A stretch of 64,000 bases of DNA from a virus: IMG/VR virus record IMGVR_UViG_3300039183_000005, positions 1 through 64,000 of that record. One strand, 5' to 3'. This document shows, piece after piece, positions 56,901 to 64,000 of this stretch (its first letter is position 1; the number at the start of each line of letters is the position of its first letter). The position numbers and the translations under genes were made by a program. The notes under the pieces were generated by a model. That model worked only from the letters and a program-made list of their open reading frames with translations, had not been told where the DNA came from and did no database searches.

Positions 56901-59011
56901 TTACTGATTCTGCCGGTGTGTTGCCCAGTACAGAAGAAATACAAAAAGCTATGGATTCTGTTCTTGGAAAACAACGTCCATTTTATGACGCAGCTATAGA
57001 TGTTTATCAAACATGGTTAAATGCTCAAATGCAACAATTAAATTTAAAATTATCTGGTGAAGAAATATCTGCACAAGTCGATGTTAGTACCGCAGAACTT
57101 AGTGATACTATTATAACAAGTCTACGAAATGCTTTAAAAAATGTTGGTATTGATCTTCGATTACCATTATTCGAAGAAGGTCTCCAGAATGCTAATGATG
57201 TCATGGTTGATTTAGCTCAAAATGGTGATTTGGTTGGACAAGTTTTATTAAAATATGAAAGTAGTTATCGTAAACATGCTGAATTGCAACGACAAATAGC
57301 TGAAGCTCAGCAAACCGGTGAAGGAGCAAGTATTGGTTTGTTGGAAGCTTCAAATAAGGCATCAATTGAAGTGCTTAATTTACAAGTAGTTTTAAGTCAA
57401 TTGGCTAAAATAGCACAACGGGCTCCACAGGCATTAGCCGCACAGCAAGAAGAACAAAGAAAACTTCCGTATGTTTTTGATGAAAAAGCTGCAACAAAAT
57501 TTACAGAACAACTTGGTAAAAGTAGTGAGAAAATGATTGAGCTTATTAATCGACAACGACAATTGATTGAAGCACAAACTGCAATTGATGTAGCTGAAGT
57601 ATTCAAAAAACCTGCCGATATTTTTGCTGAAGCTCTAAGAGAAAGTGCCACTGCTGTTCGTGCATTTACCTCTGCCCTGACAACCCAAGACTTACAAAGG
57701 GGACTTGGTGTTCCTAGTGCTGGCACAACGCCGGAAGGGCGTGTATACACAGCACGCCAATATGTTCCAGAAGCAAGACTGCCAAAAAAGCAAGTGATGG
57801 ACCAGAAATTTTTGCAATCTGCTTTATTCGGTGGTAATGTGGAGAATGTTATGGAAGCACTACTCCAGGGTGCTGCGACGACAGCCGAAAGTAAAGTTTT
57901 CAGTCAATTACTTCGAGGACAACAAGATGAAGCTGCGTCCAATAAAGTACTTGCTGAAAGTTTTAGAGAATTTAAGGGATTTATTTATGATATTCCAAAG
58001 GCTATTCAAGAAAGTGGACTAGACCCGGCAGAAGTGGCACATGCTGCGGCTAAAGTTTTGAGGGAGCAGGCTACTCAATCTGGAGCAATTGAAGTAGAAC
58101 ACATTGGCGCAATTCAAAGAACCATGGGTGATTTAGCTAATAGTTTAAAAACATTAATCGAACGTCCAGAAGTAGCCAGAGAACCACAGCAAATCATAGA
58201 GCAATTACCTAGCAATATTCAGGATTTATTACGGAATTTAAGTCAACCGACAGGTCGTGCGACAGAATTTGAAACGGCGCCAAGAACATTCGAAGATATT
58301 TCGTCATCGGCGGCAGACATTCAGCGAGCTGCATCTGAAACACATATGGCCTCAGAAGCTACCATACGATCAACTGAAGAAATGCGTACAGCTTCTACCG
58401 ATATACGTACTGGCGGCACTGATTTACTCACTGCTAGTCAAGGTATTAGTGAGGCGATTGGACAACTACAAGCATTTGTTGATATACAGCGAGAAACATT
58501 AACAAGACAACAAGAAGTAGCTGGCGAAAGTACTGATACTGGTAGTAATACTGAAGCAATTATGGCTACAACGGAAGCGATAAATGCTCTTGGTGAACGT
58601 GTTGATTCGGTCGCGAAAGCTGTCGAAATTCAAACCCAACAAGCAGTTGAATTGGCTACTACAGAAACAATGAAACCACTCGAAGTGGAAGGCTTGGTTG
58701 AAAATACCAAGGCATTAGATGCTAGTAGTGATGCAAATTCAAAAACTCGGGAGGAAATGACTACTTTAAGTAAGGGGATGTCTGATATTGCAAATTCAAT
58801 GAAAAATGGTATTGGAATTGACATTGAAACTATGAGCGAAGTCAAGGTTGATGTAGAAAGTATTGGTGCAGCAGCTAAAGAATTTACATCTGAATTTGAA
58901 GAGGTTGCGCATAAGGTCGCCAAGGAAGAAATTCGCATTATGTTGCAACAACTAGCTCGTGAAGCTGGTAATTCCGAAGCCGCATCAACATTTGAAAGTG
59001 CGATAACGTAA
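53969..59011 (+). CDS. Tape measure protein
   Basis: GTG 53969. Of 1680 residues, ~120-350 carry the TP901-type core (FDSAILKLRQIMGQTDQQIS; SEIARVGKVLAQAGQ; DVMTALSNKFAASSEDIAKG). Two to three apolar segments around 560-640 would insert into or channel the membrane. The remainder is helical. By the usual ~1.5 A per residue this predicts a tail of about 250 nm. No lysozyme or peptidase motif was seen. It runs into the next tail gene. Confidence 0.9.
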   Translation: MAFVLDVNLRIQDILGLQKVEAALGKLTSSTQVGAVVGGAGATTSAIKTQAAAATAQATAVNKVTTATNKMNVAQNKAATSTRKATSGMQLSAKASENFGNAVYLAGRRYAAFVTATAAPLAIVAGLGKATASVIEFDSAILKLRQIMGQTDQQISSTRDTILDLAASTGTSASEIARVGKVLAQAGQRGDVLTESLTALSKVPLTPSFETIDAAIEGTIAALNQFNSEGLTTTRVLDVMTALSNKFAASSEDIAKGIARGGAAFEAIGGTFEEFASVFTTIRQATRESAETVGTFMKTISSRLADPKIVNFLEGKGIRISEAIEAGNPVEAIKRIAAALRETASIQDRIEIGTKLGGRRQISRLLALISNIDVLDETLKTAATSSGEFGKIAEEGLKGLQAQLNIMVQEWNKLIQSLAAPVFVPFIQMATQAGKALAYMADFAKPIIPALTYIAGFTAAFKLLAVSITNAGKALAFMGTVGRTVGGGLAATATAAQGLAAGGLAGTTARERVQRRLAGGVGLSAEQAAAAGAAGGRFAGGAKAAVTSQLGQLAVAAGIALAASKFSEAAEKAGSSAGIFASETAKAAAVIGIAISALSGKSITGALASLGPFGGAVAGVTLALGAMTYAANKAADIDMQKVIDEMVNKIKNIKTDDLEIKTPEQLQQQIGDLGTDAIEGIQEAANKWEDDWYDVFANIPNRLKNLFTGQGNLTINDAQAQEIIERIVGANPELLNKILQSAVEQFGAGGLETGIDQLLVEELGGNAEVIARVRQAMIKQLGGMEKIATNIEKIKLDTEVSRLGNAIAKASKDFETLHVPSQLSFELGMLSDAVGNTARAIETNVTLFDKLSQVIGQDIGVSKPGTEFSRAAVEELVRTGGIGDILDLSNFEGLDEFTTDMARVGDALDDFMKSIVKSKANADSLRSLLSDPKVDPFDIMSDYIDKFMDEYPDKIPPEAEAAFKAAATGLGQQLKNMITDSAGVLPSTEEIQKAMDSVLGKQRPFYDAAIDVYQTWLNAQMQQLNLKLSGEEISAQVDVSTAELSDTIITSLRNALKNVGIDLRLPLFEEGLQNANDVMVDLAQNGDLVGQVLLKYESSYRKHAELQRQIAEAQQTGEGASIGLLEASNKASIEVLNLQVVLSQLAKIAQRAPQALAAQQEEQRKLPYVFDEKAATKFTEQLGKSSEKMIELINRQRQLIEAQTAIDVAEVFKKPADIFAEALRESATAVRAFTSALTTQDLQRGLGVPSAGTTPEGRVYTARQYVPEARLPKKQVMDQKFLQSALFGGNVENVMEALLQGAATTAESKVFSQLLRGQQDEAASNKVLAESFREFKGFIYDIPKAIQESGLDPAEVAHAAAKVLREQATQSGAIEVEHIGAIQRTMGDLANSLKTLIERPEVAREPQQIIEQLPSNIQDLLRNLSQPTGRATEFETAPRTFEDISSSAADIQRAASETHMASEATIRSTEEMRTASTDIRTGGTDLLTASQGISEAIGQLQAFVDIQRETLTRQQEVAGESTDTGSNTEAIMATTEAINALGERVDSVAKAVEIQTQQAVELATTETMKPLEVEGLVENTKALDASSDANSKTREEMTTLSKGMSDIANSMKNGIGIDIETMSEVKVDVESIGAAAKEFTSEFEEVAHKVAKEEIRIMLQQLAREAGNSEAASTFESAIT

Positions 59012-59021
59012 AAGGTAAATT

Positions 59022-62000
59022 ATGGCCCAATGTTATTATACAGAAAATTATCAAACTTGGAGCCCATCCGGTAAGCAAGTATGGGAAGAAAAGGACTTAT
59101 CTCCATGGCTTCCGAGTACTGGAGATATAACAGCAGAAATTGTTATATTAAATAGCAATACGATAGTGGGAGTTTTTTCCGGTGGGATAAGAGCCGCTGG
59201 TTCTTCGTTAGATAGAAAATTTAATATATACAGGGTTCCATTTTATGATGGATACAATCCATTAACATTGCACGTTCAAGTTTCTGGCGGTAAAATTGAG
59301 TGCTATGCCTCAAGTGGTATAGATTTCTGTTTGTTGGGATATTGGACTGGAACTCGATATGTAGAAAAAAATGATGATTTTGCGCCTGCATCTGGTGGTG
59401 CTTGGATCAATACAAATCTTAGTACCTTTGGTGTTCCAAGCGGTGCTATAGCAGAAATTGCTCTTGGAGATGCTAATGGTAATAATAACTTCGGCGTTCG
59501 ATCTGTCGGAAATGATAATCTTCGTTACGTTAAAATGAATGCTGGAGATACCTTGCACGGTAAATATAATTACTGGACATCCCTGGTGCAAACCAGCGGC
59601 AACAATGCGACAATTCAATATTATTCACAAACCTATACGACTGGACGAAAATTATTTGTTTGTGGTTACTGGGATACTCCACCTGGGGATTATACTGATA
59701 TATTTGATAGAGATGCAGCTAATCCAATAAATGATAGTACATGGGACGTTATCGATGTAGCTAATGTACAATCTGGATATGTAGCATCATTCGGCATCAT
59801 GACCGAAGAACCACTTCATAGTCGTGTTTTAGGTATTCGTCAATCTGGAAGCATTATTGATAGAAAAAATAATATACGTTTTTCTACTGCCACAAAAATC
59901 AATATGGTATATTGTTCGCACGTAAATGTTAATCCATACATTGAAGCTTACTCAGAAGATGCTTCTGGAAGTAATGATGATTTTACTTTATTGGGTTATT
60001 GGAACAATTTTTCATCATATTTCGAATCGATAAATGCTAGCGGCAATTTATATATATGCGGACATGATATAGCTCCTGTTTTGAGTGGCAGTAAATTATA
60101 TTACACAAATTTGGTTGAAAAGCAAATTGTCGCATATGATATTGATAATTTTGAAACAGACATTATTGTCGCAAGTGGATTAAATGCCCCATATGGAATA
60201 GTGTCTGACAGCATTAGGGATCATTTATACTGGGTTGATAAAAGTGACGGAACAGTTAATAGATGTACTACAAGTGGAGATAATATCTGTATAATTAGTT
60301 CTGGATTTTCACTTCCGTCACATATAGCTTTCGACTATTTAAATAGCAATTTATATATTGTTGGTAATAGTGATGATTATATATCTAGAATTAATATTGA
60401 TGGCTCAAATAATGTTCTTATTCTTGATAGTTCTGACGGAATTTCAGCTCCTAGTAGAATTCAATTATTGCCATATTCTGGTATAATGTTTTGGACAGAA
60501 ACAGATACCACTAATGGTAAAATCAAAAAAGCTAATTTGGATGGATCAGAAATACAAACTATAGTAAGTGGTTTATATAATCCAATAGGAATAGCGTTAG
60601 ATAAAACTAACAATAAAATTTATTGGACACACACACCAACAACTGGAGACCCATTTAATGGACAAATACAAAGATCAAATTTTGATGGATCAAACATAGA
60701 AACAATTTCTGATGGATTTGGATTTTTACTTGGTCTTGTTATAGATCAATTCTCAGAATTTGCTTATGTTAATATTTATGCCGGTGCTGAAAATGATGTA
60801 ATAGCAAAAGTTAATATGTCCGACGGAACAAAAGAATATATCATCATGGTCGATGGCCATATCAACGGAATGGCTATTTACAATCCGTCTCCAGGAATTA
60901 AAACATTTACACATGGACATGACACCATATTATCTTCTAGTGATTTATTCATATCAGGAAAAGATGATAACTTAAATAATTGCAATCTTTTTATACCTGG
61001 ACACGATATAGTATCAATTTCCAGTGATTTATTTATTGATGGCGAATGTCCATGTAATGATAGTTGCGACCTATTTACATCCGCCATGCATATATGTTCA
61101 AATAATTTGAACCTTTTTGTAAAAACTTGGAATTTTGATGGAAATTGTCACTACACCGAAGATATTCATAGTTGGCATATTGAAAATAGTGGGTCGTGGG
61201 AAGTCCATGATTTAAATTCTCATATTGTTGTGCCATCTGGAGATACTCCCAGCATAGTAGCAGAAATTTTGATTTCTAATATTGGTGATATTCCATGGTC
61301 TGGTGGTGTCCGTACATTAAATTCTTCGCTAGACAGAAAAATAGGTATTTTTCAACAGGATAATATTGAATGGTCTGGTGCCAATTATGGTGCTACGATG
61401 CACGTACAACTTTCTAATGATCATAAGTTAGAATGTTACGCGCAAAACTGTGATGATATTAAATTTATTTTATTAGGATATTGGGTTGGTCCAGAATATG
61501 TCGAATTAGCCGAAAGATTCAATTTTGTTGGTGCTGCTGATTGGGCGCAAAAATCACTAGATACCTATGGAGTTGCTAGTGGTGCTATAGCCGAATTAGT
61601 TGCTGGATGTTATTATTCCTCTGAATATCGCATGGGTGCTAGACAAATAGGTTCTGATATAGACCGATTCATATATGCTGGCCGTGGACAATGGACTGGA
61701 TTGCCAGGAAGTTCACGAGGTTATTGGTCAACGTTCGTTAATACAAGCGGCAATAATGCTGTTATAGAGATCAAATCTGATTTTCCGACTTTAGTTACCG
61801 GCGGTATATATTGGATGGAAAATTTCGTTGCTGGATATTGGTCTAATCCACCTGGTGAATATACTGAACAATATACTATTGATGATGCATCTATAGGAAT
61901 AGATAGTACTTGGACAAATGTTAGTGGAACAGCACCATCAGATTCCGTAGCACAATATTATGTATCTAACAAAAAATTAACAAAACAAACACTTGGTATC

Positions 62001-64000
62001 AGATCATTAGCCAATGAGCTTGATCGTAAATTTAGTCTTCCAAGATCACCAACTAGTAAAACATCAAATTTTAGTTCGCATGTCAATGTATCGTCAGACG
62101 TAAAAGTATATGCTCAATATGGTGCCGACAATAATGAAAATATAAATTTATTAGGTTATTGGAATAATTTTAATTCATGGACACCTCTGACTTCAGATAG
62201 TATATCACTTTTTATGTCTGGGATTCCAGCTTTTATAAATACTAGTGGCGACAAAGGCGGGTTATATCCATCTGGTGTTTCATTATATATCTATGGTATT
62301 CAATCTGATAATATTGATTTGTTTACCAACGGTGCTGATAGCAGTGATGCTTCTGGAAGTTTGTTTATACATGGAATATTTAATTATGCTACTAGCCAAG
62401 AATATTCTTTGTCTTATCCATCTGGTCTTCAATGTTATACTGTCGGTAGTGGCATAATTTCAGAAAGTGGTCAATTTCCACTTGTTATTGACGGATTTAA
62501 TATACCTGAAGTATCCGGTGATCTTTTCATTAACGGTTATGATCTCTCTTCTGTGTCTGGCGATTTATTCATAAAAGCTCCTGAGCCAGCAGCATCTTCA
62601 TTAAGTCTTTTCATCTATAATCCAGTTGATCTAGGACCAGGTTTAATTAGAGAAGCTGATGCTGTATTTTATTTGAGATATTATCATGATGGCCCAGATT
62701 CAGCAGGTGATATACAGGAATTTGTAAATAACCAAACATGGTATATTCCAGAAACCTTATTTCAACACAGTCCGTTTATTGGCGTATCCGGTAAAGTGGT
62801 TGAAAATGTTGGATCATCAGAAATAATTGAACCATTTGCTCCGACTTTCGGAGATGGCACTTATCCGCAATTTAATGATCTTGGCGGACCTAATTATCGT
62901 GAAGCACTAGACACTGACTACCGCACCCCTGGAGGTGGATGGCAGTCCACTAAACTTGGTTATTCTGAAAGCACCAAATATCAACAAAATACTTGTGGCC
63001 CAATTGATGATTATCAATATCCCGGTTCTAGTAGTTTTACTACAGTTTTTTGGATGTCCGGTGCTCATACATCGGGGAATGTTGCTGAAGTAGGTTGGTT
63101 CAGAAAAGATAATGTTGAAGATTTAGATATTGCCCTAGCAGTTCACACTGTTGGTATTCGTATTGAAAGTGAAAGTGGTCTCACTGTCATAACTAATATG
63201 CGTGATGTGCCATATGAACAACCCAGCGGAGGTGGTTTATGGTGGGGCGGTACCACTCACTACGGAACTCCAACTGGAACAGACTGGACATGGCGCAGTG
63301 CAAATGAATACTGGACGTGGACAGAAGAATGGCCAACTGTACATATAGAACATAATCCAATTACTTTTGTAGCCTTACATGCGGATTTTATAGCTAGTGG
63401 TGTCGATGGTGGTCATCCCAATCACATGAAGGTATATCTGAGTCTGGATGGTCAACCATGGACGTATATTGGTTCTGGATTAACCGGTCCACCAGCAAGC
63501 TCTCTATATAGCTACAGTGATCCAAGAAATAGAAAAGCTGAAAATTGTGTTGGCGTTAGACAGCAAGGTATTAATGTCAGTGGCGGAATTATTCCTGCGG
63601 AGATTGGTGGCGTTAAACAGGGTAGTATTATTCTGTCAGAAAATGTTCTGTGGACTGATGCAGATAAATTTACCAACGGTGAATTAAGTGCTTTATACAG
63701 TGTTGTTGATCAATATTATCGGCCACTTAATGAGTATAGACCTACTATCGTTCCGCCGTCAACATATATTAAAAGAACGTTCAGTGATTTTATATATAGT
63801 CCAGCAGATATCAGTGTTGGATATAATCCAGGAGAAATTTGTTCTGGCATATTGGTAACGATTGAAGTTGGCCTTGGAGCCTACGGAGATGCTGCATCAG
63901 CTTATCTTATTGAAGAAAATATCCCATCTGGCGTATATGTCCGTAATATTAGTCGTTCTAGTGGTACATCTGCATATTACAATCAGGGATCGCGTCCTGC
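59022..64000 (+). CDS. Giant tail/fibre protein, open at the right edge (at least 1659 aa)
   Basis: ATG 59022 follows AAAGGT; no stop occurs before the window ends. Three ~90-residue modules each end in LLGYW or a similar GYW motif (59088-60040), followed by a six-bladed YWTD-like propeller (60085-60880). Five 14-residue repeats come next (60900-61109), then a second copy of the three modules (61230-62195), more 14-residue units, and a LamG/concanavalin-like region (~62640-63720). It shares all these parts with the protein at 27495. Coming right after the tape measure, it is likely a distal tail or side-fibre protein that binds the host. Confidence 0.82.
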   Translation, partial: MAQCYYTENYQTWSPSGKQVWEEKDLSPWLPSTGDITAEIVILNSNTIVGVFSGGIRAAGSSLDRKFNIYRVPFYDGYNPLTLHVQVSGGKIECYASSGIDFCLLGYWTGTRYVEKNDDFAPASGGAWINTNLSTFGVPSGAIAEIALGDANGNNNFGVRSVGNDNLRYVKMNAGDTLHGKYNYWTSLVQTSGNNATIQYYSQTYTTGRKLFVCGYWDTPPGDYTDIFDRDAANPINDSTWDVIDVANVQSGYVASFGIMTEEPLHSRVLGIRQSGSIIDRKNNIRFSTATKINMVYCSHVNVNPYIEAYSEDASGSNDDFTLLGYWNNFSSYFESINASGNLYICGHDIAPVLSGSKLYYTNLVEKQIVAYDIDNFETDIIVASGLNAPYGIVSDSIRDHLYWVDKSDGTVNRCTTSGDNICIISSGFSLPSHIAFDYLNSNLYIVGNSDDYISRINIDGSNNVLILDSSDGISAPSRIQLLPYSGIMFWTETDTTNGKIKKANLDGSEIQTIVSGLYNPIGIALDKTNNKIYWTHTPTTGDPFNGQIQRSNFDGSNIETISDGFGFLLGLVIDQFSEFAYVNIYAGAENDVIAKVNMSDGTKEYIIMVDGHINGMAIYNPSPGIKTFTHGHDTILSSSDLFISGKDDNLNNCNLFIPGHDIVSISSDLFIDGECPCNDSCDLFTSAMHICSNNLNLFVKTWNFDGNCHYTEDIHSWHIENSGSWEVHDLNSHIVVPSGDTPSIVAEILISNIGDIPWSGGVRTLNSSLDRKIGIFQQDNIEWSGANYGATMHVQLSNDHKLECYAQNCDDIKFILLGYWVGPEYVELAERFNFVGAADWAQKSLDTYGVASGAIAELVAGCYYSSEYRMGARQIGSDIDRFIYAGRGQWTGLPGSSRGYWSTFVNTSGNNAVIEIKSDFPTLVTGGIYWMENFVAGYWSNPPGEYTEQYTIDDASIGIDSTWTNVSGTAPSDSVAQYYVSNKKLTKQTLGIRSLANELDRKFSLPRSPTSKTSNFSSHVNVSSDVKVYAQYGADNNENINLLGYWNNFNSWTPLTSDSISLFMSGIPAFINTSGDKGGLYPSGVSLYIYGIQSDNIDLFTNGADSSDASGSLFIHGIFNYATSQEYSLSYPSGLQCYTVGSGIISESGQFPLVIDGFNIPEVSGDLFINGYDLSSVSGDLFIKAPEPAASSLSLFIYNPVDLGPGLIREADAVFYLRYYHDGPDSAGDIQEFVNNQTWYIPETLFQHSPFIGVSGKVVENVGSSEIIEPFAPTFGDGTYPQFNDLGGPNYREALDTDYRTPGGGWQSTKLGYSESTKYQQNTCGPIDDYQYPGSSSFTTVFWMSGAHTSGNVAEVGWFRKDNVEDLDIALAVHTVGIRIESESGLTVITNMRDVPYEQPSGGGLWWGGTTHYGTPTGTDWTWRSANEYWTWTEEWPTVHIEHNPITFVALHADFIASGVDGGHPNHMKVYLSLDGQPWTYIGSGLTGPPASSLYSYSDPRNRKAENCVGVRQQGINVSGGIIPAEIGGVKQGSIILSENVLWTDADKFTNGELSALYSVVDQYYRPLNEYRPTIVPPSTYIKRTFSDFIYSPADISVGYNPGEICSGILVTIEVGLGAYGDAASAYLIEENIPSGVYVRNISRSSGTSAYYNQGSRP
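60085..60880 (+). other. Second YWTD-like propeller region
   Basis: Six blade starts are recognisable: KLYYTN, HLYWVD, NLYIVG, IMFWTE, KIYWTH and FAYVNI, with linking KKANLDGSEIQTIV and QRSNFDGSNIETIS segments. Two blades are weak, so it is more diverged than the copy at 30045. Confidence 0.75.
60900..61109 (+). repeat. Tandem 14-residue repeat, five copies in the second giant protein
   Basis: Five units of exactly 14 residues (for example DLFISGKDDNLNNC, NLFIPGHDIVSISS) directly after the propeller, the same order as in the protein at 27495. Further copies lie near 62310-62390 and 62517-62600. Confidence 0.88.

Overview
The window is an internal piece of the genome of a tailed bacteriophage (Caudoviricetes). 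It is AT-rich and densely packed, with genes that overlap by 1-50 bases and clear Shine-Dalgarno sites. It carries a full virion-assembly series: large terminase, portal, protease-scaffold, decoration protein, major capsid protein, connectors, tail tube, tape measure and a very large tail protein that runs off the right edge. No sheath or baseplate gene is visible, and the tape measure is 1680 residues, so a long-tailed siphovirus is the simplest reading. The host cannot be named from the sequence. A lipobox lipoprotein, a thrombospondin type 3-like secreted protein and GDP-sugar enzymes would fit a diderm host, but this is inference.

Layout. Bases 1-7203 (+) hold small, mostly unknown genes with several zinc ribbons, an AhpD-like protein, a DEDDh exonuclease, a RecF/SbcC-like ATPase, an ATP-grasp protein, an HNH homing endonuclease and a DUF4406 protein. 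Bases 7182-11058 (-) form a leftward operon: an HNH protein, a MazG-like pyrophosphohydrolase, a ClpP-like protease, a DNA methyltransferase and unknowns. Its promoter region diverges from the rightward block at 11.06-11.2 kb. Bases 11201-16765 (+) encode a sigma-70 region 2-like protein, a candidate small terminase, a glycosyltransferase, a SEC-C protein, a GDP-mannose 4,6-dehydratase split by a full intein, and an ERCC4-type nuclease. Bases 16755-25585 encode the packaging and head genes, with an FkbM methyltransferase among them. Bases 25.7-37.4 kb hold HTH-rich homing-endonuclease-like genes, a 1526-residue repeat protein, connector and neck genes, a SANT/Myb-HNH endonuclease and the tail tube.

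Bases 37.4-50.75 kb are an accessory block that interrupts the virion genes. It holds NAD-dependent DNA ligase, HPRT-like phosphoribosyltransferase, RNA ligase, a DarG-like macro domain, a predicted cyclic-phosphate-processing receiver domain, a DUF4406 protein, three exported proteins, two tRNAs (CAT and Leu-CAA) and many small unknown genes. Bases 50.8-64 kb return to virion genes: an isolated strongly expressed protein, tail-assembly genes, the tape measure and the open-ended tail protein.

Three themes stand out. First, a short motif (YGTATAA, mostly GTGTATAAT or ACGTATAAT) recurs at gene-cluster starts on both strands and could be the promoter of the phage-encoded sigma-like protein. Second, two giant surface proteins are built from the same parts: a 14-residue (42-nt) tandem repeat in strict register, a six-bladed LDL-receptor-type YWTD propeller and lectin-like domains. 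Third, a 349-residue LAGLIDADG intein interrupts the substrate-site motif of the GDP-mannose dehydratase. Several structured RNA elements (hairpins directly after a -10 box, and two long closed stems ending in a U-run) are also described. No intergenic stretch exceeds about 200 bases.
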